Shown one piece after another: positions 58,983 to 64,000 of a DNA stretch of 64,000 bases. The stretch is taken from positions 1 to 64,000 of the forward strand of contig CADCDS010000005.1 in the NCBI GenBank assembly GCA_902800215.1, in the 5' to 3' direction. This DNA is from an uncultured Bacteroidales bacterium (GTDB lineage Bacteria > Bacteroidota > Bacteroidia > Bacteroidales > Paludibacteraceae). The notes beneath the pieces were generated by a model. It was not told where the DNA came from and searched no databases. It saw only the letters and a list, made by a program, of their open reading frames with translations. The translations under genes and the position numbers were made by a program. Positions within the stretch are counted from its first letter, which is position 1; the number at the start of each line of letters is the position of its first letter.

Positions 58983-59013
58983 CAAAGGTACAACAAATTT
59001 TTGATATATGCAA
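58983..59013 (-). promoter_or_regulatory. Promoter of the DUF5606-nif3 operon
   Basis: On the minus strand, -33 TTG (59013-59011, context TTGCATATATC), a 20-nt spacer, -7 TACCTTTG (58990-58983), then CAGCCG. The -33 box abuts the T-tract of the upstream terminator. Confidence 0.87.
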
Positions 59014-59042
59014 AAAAAAACGCCCCGATGAGCGTTTTTTTT
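59012..59042 (-). terminator. Terminator of the GH31/EamA cluster
   Basis: On the minus strand AAAAAACGC pairs with GCGTTTTTT around CTCATCGG-type loop sequence, followed by more T. It lies just after the stop at 59047. Confidence 0.85.
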
Positions 59043-59046
59043 GTTT

Positions 59047-60141
59047 TTATTGCGCTTTTCTGCCGTCTAAGGAATAGAGTCCTTGTTCCGTACGAACGTA
59101 AAGCACATTGCCTATCATGACCAGTTTATTCTCCTGTTCATAGGTAATATCCTCTACTCCAGCTCCCCACTTACGAGTGAACTTATAGATAGGCGGATTT
59201 CCGTCATCGGAATCAGAAGTGGTGTAGAACGTATCGTCATCCAACCAGCAGATGGCTTCACCTTGCCACTCATAGGTGTTATACGCGCGAATAGGTTGAG
59301 GTTGACGTTTGACTGCATCGGCCACACTCTCTCCTTCCTGACGCTCCCAATAAAGCACCCAGCAATAGGTTGCTACAATATTGTTGTGGTTCTTGATGAG
59401 GATGTACTTCCCATCCGGAGAGATGTCGGCAGCCGTTACAAGATGGAAACCTTTGTACGGCTTATTTCCGTCTCCCAGATCCGATTTAACACCGAGGTCG
59501 CAGATGTACTCCAGCGTCTGCACTTCATCGCCATAATCCAAACGGAAGGGCAAGCGGAACACTTGGCATACATCATAATATACTTTGGTGATGATATAGA
59601 TCTCACTTGTGAGGTTATCATACATCAACGCCTCGTTGTTATGTTTTTTCCCGTCCGGATAGACGTACTTGATGCGATTCGGTGTAACGGTTACTTCAGG
59701 TGCATTAACCGGATCGATAGCCGGTTCTTCAAAATAAACCACCGAATACTCTCCGTCAGTCTCATCGTTATCCCCAAAGGCACCGATGAAGAGATAGTTG
59801 ACGTCATTATAGACACCTCCACTCATATCTTCCCAGTCCCACCGAATATTTTTGGTAAATTTGACTTTACATGCCCGTTCATCACCTTTCTCGGTGGTAG
59901 CAATGATATACTTAACGGTCTCATCGCTCTGCATCCAGATATAACCCGGTGTCACACGTGAGCAAGCGATACCGGACACTTCGATGATGTTCTTCTCGAT
60001 ATCCAGCGTACCGCACTGACGTTTCTGCCAGCCATAGTTCCAGTCGAGCGTATCGCCGTTATAGACGAGTTTAGGTGCTGCAAAAGCAGCCATACAAAGC
60101 GTTACTTGGATAACGCATACATAGCAAAAGCGGCGCAACAT
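59047..60141 (-). CDS. Secreted beta-propeller-like hypothetical protein
   Basis: This 364-residue protein has a signal peptide (VIQVTLCMAAFAAP) and repeated beta-type blades with Trp/Tyr-rich turns (CSRVTPGYIWMQSDE, ALMYDNLTSEIYIITKVY, ADISPDGKYILIKNHN, ICWLDDDTFYTTSDSDDG). It looks like a propeller that tracks an ordered set of facts, as in phytase-like or SdiA-regulated proteins. The C-terminal VLYVRTEQGLYSLDGRKAQ resembles short sorting-like tails seen in Bacteroidales exported proteins. It overlaps the EamA gene by 40 bp. The substrate is unknown. Confidence 0.75.
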   Translation of the reverse strand: MLRRFCYVCVIQVTLCMAAFAAPKLVYNGDTLDWNYGWQKRQCGTLDIEKNIIEVSGIACSRVTPGYIWMQSDETVKYIIATTEKGDERACKVKFTKNIRWDWEDMSGGVYNDVNYLFIGAFGDNDETDGEYSVVYFEEPAIDPVNAPEVTVTPNRIKYVYPDGKKHNNEALMYDNLTSEIYIITKVYYDVCQVFRLPFRLDYGDEVQTLEYICDLGVKSDLGDGNKPYKGFHLVTAADISPDGKYILIKNHNNIVATYCWVLYWERQEGESVADAVKRQPQPIRAYNTYEWQGEAICWLDDDTFYTTSDSDDGNPPIYKFTRKWGAGVEDITYEQENKLVMIGNVLYVRTEQGLYSLDGRKAQ

Positions 60142-60977
60142 ATACCTGCAATTTGTAAGGGGGTTGGAATAACACTTAAAATAACCAGCGACAGGAGTAC
60201 CGTTACCATCGGAGAAAGACCCTCCATCGGAGAAACAATCACCGCCTTACCGTAACGATATGCATATACAAGCGTCAATGCACCGATCGCATTCAAGATT
60301 TGAATACCGGAACAAGTCAGACTCTTACCTACTACACCTTCGCCTTGGAAGAACAAAGCTGCTTCAGGAGTCATGAAGTACGCAACAGGAATCAGTATAA
60401 CGGCTGATATCGCCATCCATACGAAGATCGACTCTGCGTCCATGGAGTTGTTGGCAAACTTCATGAAGAATCCTTGGATACCCCAAGCAAAGAGTACCAA
60501 AACGGCTAATACGATCCAAAGCCATCCGCTGACAGGACTATCCGCTCCACCGGACTGGATAGAAAGTAATAAGATAGCTGCCAACGCCACTACGATACCT
60601 GCTATTTGCCATTTATTCGCTTTCTCTTTGAGGAAGATGGAAGCGAGTGTGATGACGATAACCGGAGACATCGAGATGAAGGGGAAGATGATGTAAGCCG
60701 GACCGATCGCCAATGCTTTGAAAAGAACCAACTGACCACCTGCTCCAAGGAGACCTACCGTACATCCGAGTACAGCGGACTTCCAGTCGTGCATAAACTT
60801 ACCTTTGTTGACACAAAGTGCCACAATCGCACATGGGATCATTGTCAATGCCCAAAGAATATACACTACCGTTTCAGGTATGTTGTCCCGATCCATCTGT
60901 GTGTCCGAGAACGCCCCCCATACACCCCATGTCACGATGGTGATGAGGATAAAAACTAACCACAATTTGTTTTTCAT
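60102..60977 (-). CDS. EamA/DMT superfamily transporter
   Basis: This 291-residue, ten-helix inner-membrane protein is built of two EamA repeats (about 4-140 and 150-290). The first half has GQLVLFKALAIGPAYIIFPFISMSPVIVITLASIFLKEK, and the second half has its counterpart GALTLVYAYRYGKAVIVSPMEGLSPMVTVLLS. These proteins export or import metabolites or sugars. Its place in a cluster with GH31 suggests sugar transport, but this is inference. It follows the GH31 gene by 2 bp. Confidence 0.92.
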   Translation of the reverse strand: MKNKLWLVFILITIVTWGVWGAFSDTQMDRDNIPETVVYILWALTMIPCAIVALCVNKGKFMHDWKSAVLGCTVGLLGAGGQLVLFKALAIGPAYIIFPFISMSPVIVITLASIFLKEKANKWQIAGIVVALAAILLLSIQSGGADSPVSGWLWIVLAVLVLFAWGIQGFFMKFANNSMDAESIFVWMAISAVILIPVAYFMTPEAALFFQGEGVVGKSLTCSGIQILNAIGALTLVYAYRYGKAVIVSPMEGLSPMVTVLLSLVILSVIPTPLQIAGICCAAFAMYALSK

Positions 60978-60979
60978 AA

Positions 60980-62527
60980 CTATTTCAATTTTTCAAAATA
61001 AGGCAATCTGTCCAGCGGAACCTGTATATGATAGGTTTTCCCGCCTTTGTATTTACGTCCTTGTTCGTCACGCCAAGTGCCTTTTGGTAAGCGGACATCG
61101 CGCTCTAAACGGTTATCCACTACCGGCGCCACAAGATACTTATCTCCTAACATAAACTGATCTTTGCACTCCTCAAATCCCTGATGCGGGAATTGATATT
61201 CCATGCACCGAACGATGGGTTCTCCTGTTTGCGCCGCTTTACGCGCATAGGTCATTATATAAGGACCGAAAGCGGCATGTAACTTCGCCATCTTCTGCAC
61301 AATAGCGAGGTTTTCCTTACTAAGTATGCGCCACGGAGCTACGGAGAACTGCATCATCGGCATCAAGGCATGCACCTGTGCCGAACGCACGATCAGCGCC
61401 TGATCAAACTCATCATCCTTGATATTGAGGAATGCCGCCCATTGACCACCTCCGATCATATCGGGGCATGCGTAGGCATAACCCATCAGACCAGCCACAC
61501 ACATCTGCGGAATAAGCTGGCGCACGGCATCCCAACTATAGTCTTTATCTCCTAAGCGCTGTACTAAAGGTTGGCCACCCATCTTCCAGCATGCACGGTA
61601 CTCATTAAAGGGGAAGGAAAGACCGATCTTCGCCCATGAGGCGGTATGATCTACCGTAGTGGCTGCAGCATCAAACGCCTTAATCGATGCAGAAGCATAG
61701 CAGTTATTGTCGCCGGCATCGAACTTAAAGCCGTCAATACCGTATTTCTCTTGTGCCTGCTTGAGCACTTGTACAAAATAGTCTGCAGCTTCCGGATTCG
61801 TCAAGTCATAACATGCACTGTAACCATTCCACCAATTGAGGACAGCCGTACCGCCTTCCGGATTCTTAATCAGGTATCCTTTGGCTTCCAATTCCCGAAA
61901 CTCCGGAGAATCCGGACTAACAAACGGACATATCCACACCATGACTTTAAAGCCCAACGCATGTAGTTCATCCATCATCGCTTTGGGATCCGGGAAACGT
62001 TCTGCCTTAAAATCGAAATTGCCGTAATACCGCTGCCAGTTATCATCGATCATCAGCACGCCTACCGGAAAACCGTTATCAATCACCGCATGCGCATAGT
62101 GGAGGATATCTTCCTGGTTTTGATTATACATCAACTCAATCCAGGTATTGTACTGCGGCATAGTGAAGAAAAGCGTATCCGGTAACATCCCGTTAGCCGG
62201 GAAATACTTTAACTGCGCAGCCATGTACGCATCTCGGAGCGTCTCACCTGCCTTCACGCGCAAAAGCGGCTCTGAAGTCTTAATGTCACCATTTACAGCC
62301 TCAAAAGCAAACGCTCCTTCACTCCACATATACTCACCTTCCGAGGAAAGGAATAACGGCACTAACTGGTTATTGGCATCTTGTGTAGCCAAATCGAACA
62401 CCGACAGGTTTGTGTAAGGTTGTTCATGACCCATACCCACCGATGCACCCCACCAATGCGCAGCGTGCACTGTGCACGACAGAACCAATAATAGTAATAT
62501 GTATTTAATCCGGCAGACCATTAACAT
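60980..62527 (-). CDS. Glycoside hydrolase family 31
   Basis: This 515-residue protein has a signal peptide (ILLLLVLSCTVHA) and then a TIM barrel with GVLMIDDNWQRYYGNFDF, FKVMVWICPFVSPDSP and the catalytic nucleophile motif YGIDGFKFDAGDNNCY (Asp). A later GYAYACPDMIGG stretch probably carries the acid/base Asp. The layout is of the MYORG-like branch of GH31. It would release alpha-linked sugars outside the cytoplasm; the linkage is not readable. It overlaps the DUF4874 gene by 23 bp. Confidence 0.92.
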   Translation of the reverse strand: MLMVCRIKYILLLLVLSCTVHAAHWWGASVGMGHEQPYTNLSVFDLATQDANNQLVPLFLSSEGEYMWSEGAFAFEAVNGDIKTSEPLLRVKAGETLRDAYMAAQLKYFPANGMLPDTLFFTMPQYNTWIELMYNQNQEDILHYAHAVIDNGFPVGVLMIDDNWQRYYGNFDFKAERFPDPKAMMDELHALGFKVMVWICPFVSPDSPEFRELEAKGYLIKNPEGGTAVLNWWNGYSACYDLTNPEAADYFVQVLKQAQEKYGIDGFKFDAGDNNCYASASIKAFDAAATTVDHTASWAKIGLSFPFNEYRACWKMGGQPLVQRLGDKDYSWDAVRQLIPQMCVAGLMGYAYACPDMIGGGQWAAFLNIKDDEFDQALIVRSAQVHALMPMMQFSVAPWRILSKENLAIVQKMAKLHAAFGPYIMTYARKAAQTGEPIVRCMEYQFPHQGFEECKDQFMLGDKYLVAPVVDNRLERDVRLPKGTWRDEQGRKYKGGKTYHIQVPLDRLPYFEKLK

Positions 62528-63911
62528 TGATAGTTGTTATGTAGTTATAACCAGTTTTTTCTTCCCAAACATCCTCGTTCGCCAAGCGAATAGAGTAACG
62601 GGGGTCGTTATGTAACGATTCGTACGGATCCGGCAGGTTCAAATACAACTTGTACTCTCCGGGGATGACATTCGTCAGCCGGCAAGCAAGAGTGAAGGTC
62701 GTTGTCTCACCCGGCATCCAGAAACGGGGATCTTCTTCCTGTGGGAACACATATTTCTCTCCTGTCTCCGTGTTGACGAAAATCAGTTCCACATCCCGGG
62801 CATTCATCGGTGCGGCAAAACCTACATTGCGTAATTGGAACCAAGCCTTGAACTCATTCTCCATTTTCGGATTTGAGGTGATAATAGCCTTATCAAGCAC
62901 AAGGCGGTAACCGATCTTATGCAGAATAGTGTCCATTGTGCCATCCTGGCGCCACATATAGGTTACGCTTTCGCGGTAGTCACGGTTGATGTAAGACCAG
63001 TGGTATTTGCGCATCTCTTTGAGTGCATACGTACCGTTGGAGTAACTGCATTTCTCGCAAGTCTCACCACCCATGATGGTGTATTTCGTATCTTCTGCCC
63101 AGAATTCACGTTCCTTGTCTCCACCAAGATATGTTCCCACATCATTGGACGAAGAGACGAAACAATCGTTATGACCGCATATACGGGCTTTATAGGTACC
63201 TGTATGTGCCTCAGAAGCAGTCAGCGGACTCATCAACGAATCACCGCGCATCTTCAACCAGCGCCTTTTATACGCCGGTATACGAAGTGCCACTTGGCGG
63301 GTTTCCGGTACCACTTGCAGCATGTGCTCCAATACCTCCCAACGCATCTCGTAATCGGAGTCTTTGGTCGGGTTTTGACGATAACCGTTATCGGTATAAT
63401 ACCACTCGCCCCATGAACCGAGCCATCCGCATTGTACACAGTAAATCACATCGGCATGTTTCTGCAAGTAGGGTGCTACCTGATCCATATGCTTATGGAT
63501 CCATTCCGGCGTAGCATTCCAAGGTTTATCCTTGGCATCCATGCTACTCTTATAGGAGAAACGAAGCACGACCTTTGCGCCGCCTTCGCGTAATTGATTC
63601 ATGTTATAATCCAAGCGATCCAAAAACTCTTGGGGGATATCCGACTCCATATAATCGGTCAGATAATAGGAGTGGAGCAAAAGCGTCATTTTATTGCTGC
63701 TTGAACGAAGTTTTTCTATCGTAGAAGCACTGGCGCGTGATGCGAGATCGGCAGAGGTATAATATATCTGCGCAAACAGACCTCTTTCCGGATTCGCAAT
63801 AATCGAATCGGATTCAACAAAAGTAATCGTCGTACCTTGGGGTTCAGGTTCAGGGTTATTGCATGCTGCAAACAGCAATGCAAAGATAACTATGGGGAAA
63901 AACTTTCTCAT
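62505..63911 (-). CDS. DUF4874/DUF4832 lipoprotein
   Basis: This 468-residue protein has a lipoprotein signal (VIFALLFAAC, Cys17). The DUF4874 domain follows (NPERGLFAQIYY, LLLHSYYLTDYM, a TIM-barrel-like start with VQCGWLGSWGEWYYTDNG). The DUF4832 domain is in the second half, with CEKCSYSNGTYALKEMRKYHWSYIN. The two domains usually occur together in Bacteroidales carbohydrate loci; the activity is unknown. The acidic and aromatic residues in WGEWYY suggest a glycosidase-like fold. It is the first gene of the cluster seen in this window. Confidence 0.88.
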   Translation of the reverse strand: MRKFFPIVIFALLFAACNNPEPEPQGTTITFVESDSIIANPERGLFAQIYYTSADLASRASASTIEKLRSSSNKMTLLLHSYYLTDYMESDIPQEFLDRLDYNMNQLREGGAKVVLRFSYKSSMDAKDKPWNATPEWIHKHMDQVAPYLQKHADVIYCVQCGWLGSWGEWYYTDNGYRQNPTKDSDYEMRWEVLEHMLQVVPETRQVALRIPAYKRRWLKMRGDSLMSPLTASEAHTGTYKARICGHNDCFVSSSNDVGTYLGGDKEREFWAEDTKYTIMGGETCEKCSYSNGTYALKEMRKYHWSYINRDYRESVTYMWRQDGTMDTILHKIGYRLVLDKAIITSNPKMENEFKAWFQLRNVGFAAPMNARDVELIFVNTETGEKYVFPQEEDPRFWMPGETTTFTLACRLTNVIPGEYKLYLNLPDPYESLHNDPRYSIRLANEDVWEEKTGYNYITTINVNGLPD

Positions 63912-63947
63912 ATAGTTTTAGGATAAAAAACGGTACCGATGTGGGGC

Positions 63948-63986
63948 GGTGTGCCACCACACCGGCACCTTCAATCAACATTGATT
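63948..63986. promoter_or_regulatory. Two inverted repeats upstream of the DUF4874 gene
   Basis: GGTGTG-CCAC-CACACC (63948-63963) and AATCAA-CA-TTGATT (63973-63986) are perfect inverted repeats in the putative 5' leader of the minus-strand gene. No TAnnTTTG promoter was seen before the window ends. Confidence 0.5.
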
Positions 63987-64000
63987 AAGCTTAATTTGTG

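Noticed and set aside
1..64000. CRISPR array, prophage or insertion sequence
   Set aside because: No regularly spaced palindromic repeats with unique spacers, no cas genes, no transposase or integrase, and no phage structural genes were seen.

Overview
The window looks like chromosomal DNA of an anaerobic member of the Bacteroidales (phylum Bacteroidota). The evidence is consistent. Sixteen promoters share the Bacteroidota form TTG-N19/20-TAnnTTTG. Shine-Dalgarno sequences are mostly weak. There are many signal-peptide lipoproteins, TonB-type outer membrane proteins, a GT3-type glycogen synthase, and Bacteroidales-specific families such as DUF5606 and DUF4874/DUF4832. The species cannot be named from this sequence alone.

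Layout. (1) 0-6.5 kb is an accessory region. It holds an HNH endonuclease with a small SH3-barrel-like protein, an EcoRI-type adenine methyltransferase next to a DUF262-HNH nuclease (a candidate restriction-modification pair), a 164-bp element bounded by a 22/23-bp inverted repeat, a RelE/ParE-like toxin with a 44-residue partner, RhuM, a remnant of an outer-membrane barrel, and a candidate small RNA with its own promoter and terminator. (2) 6.5-21.6 kb is housekeeping: a MATE pump with Mrp, then cca, a PRiA4-ORF3-like gene, miaA, a PKD lipoprotein, glycogen synthase and a C69 dipeptidase. These are followed by an OM barrel, a second MATE pump with PepD, a FeoB with an eroded GTPase domain, and tRNA-Leu(UAA). 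(3) 21.7-29.6 kb is one long minus-strand operon: lipoprotein, membrane protein, HD hydrolase, lpxD, lpxC, lpxA, glnS, an HsdR_N-like protein and phoH. LpxC lacks the FabZ half that is usual in this phylum. (4) 29.7-34.5 kb is an oxidative amino-acid fermentation operon: iorA, iorB, an aminotransferase and a CoA-transferase. (5) 34.9-44.5 kb is potABCD, with an unusual PotC extension, joined to a TPR protein and an OM barrel. (6) 44.55-46.9 kb is a TPP riboswitch controlling a TonB-dependent receptor. (7) 46.9-64 kb carries an M3 peptidase, an AsmA-like protein, ileS, a CPBP protease, a zinc-ribbon protein, Nif3, DUF5606, and a carbohydrate-related cluster (beta-propeller-like protein, EamA transporter, GH31, DUF4874/4832).

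The most unusual signal is not a gene. At least fifteen short direct-repeat tracts with an exact or near-exact 7-nt period are scattered over the core part of the window, and a few more have periods of 8, 9 or 11. The repeat unit differs from tract to tract (GGAGATT, AAGGTGA, GGCGAAA, AGCCAAA, CCCGTAA, GGCTATT, AAAATGA, AGTCGAA, GATAGAT and others). They lie in intergenic gaps, in signal peptides, and in-frame in the variable linkers of conserved, mostly essential proteins (IleRS, CCA enzyme, MiaA, Mrp, PepD, glycogen synthase). This resembles the heptanucleotide STRR repeats of filamentous cyanobacteria and is the best candidate here for a poorly described genome-wide process.
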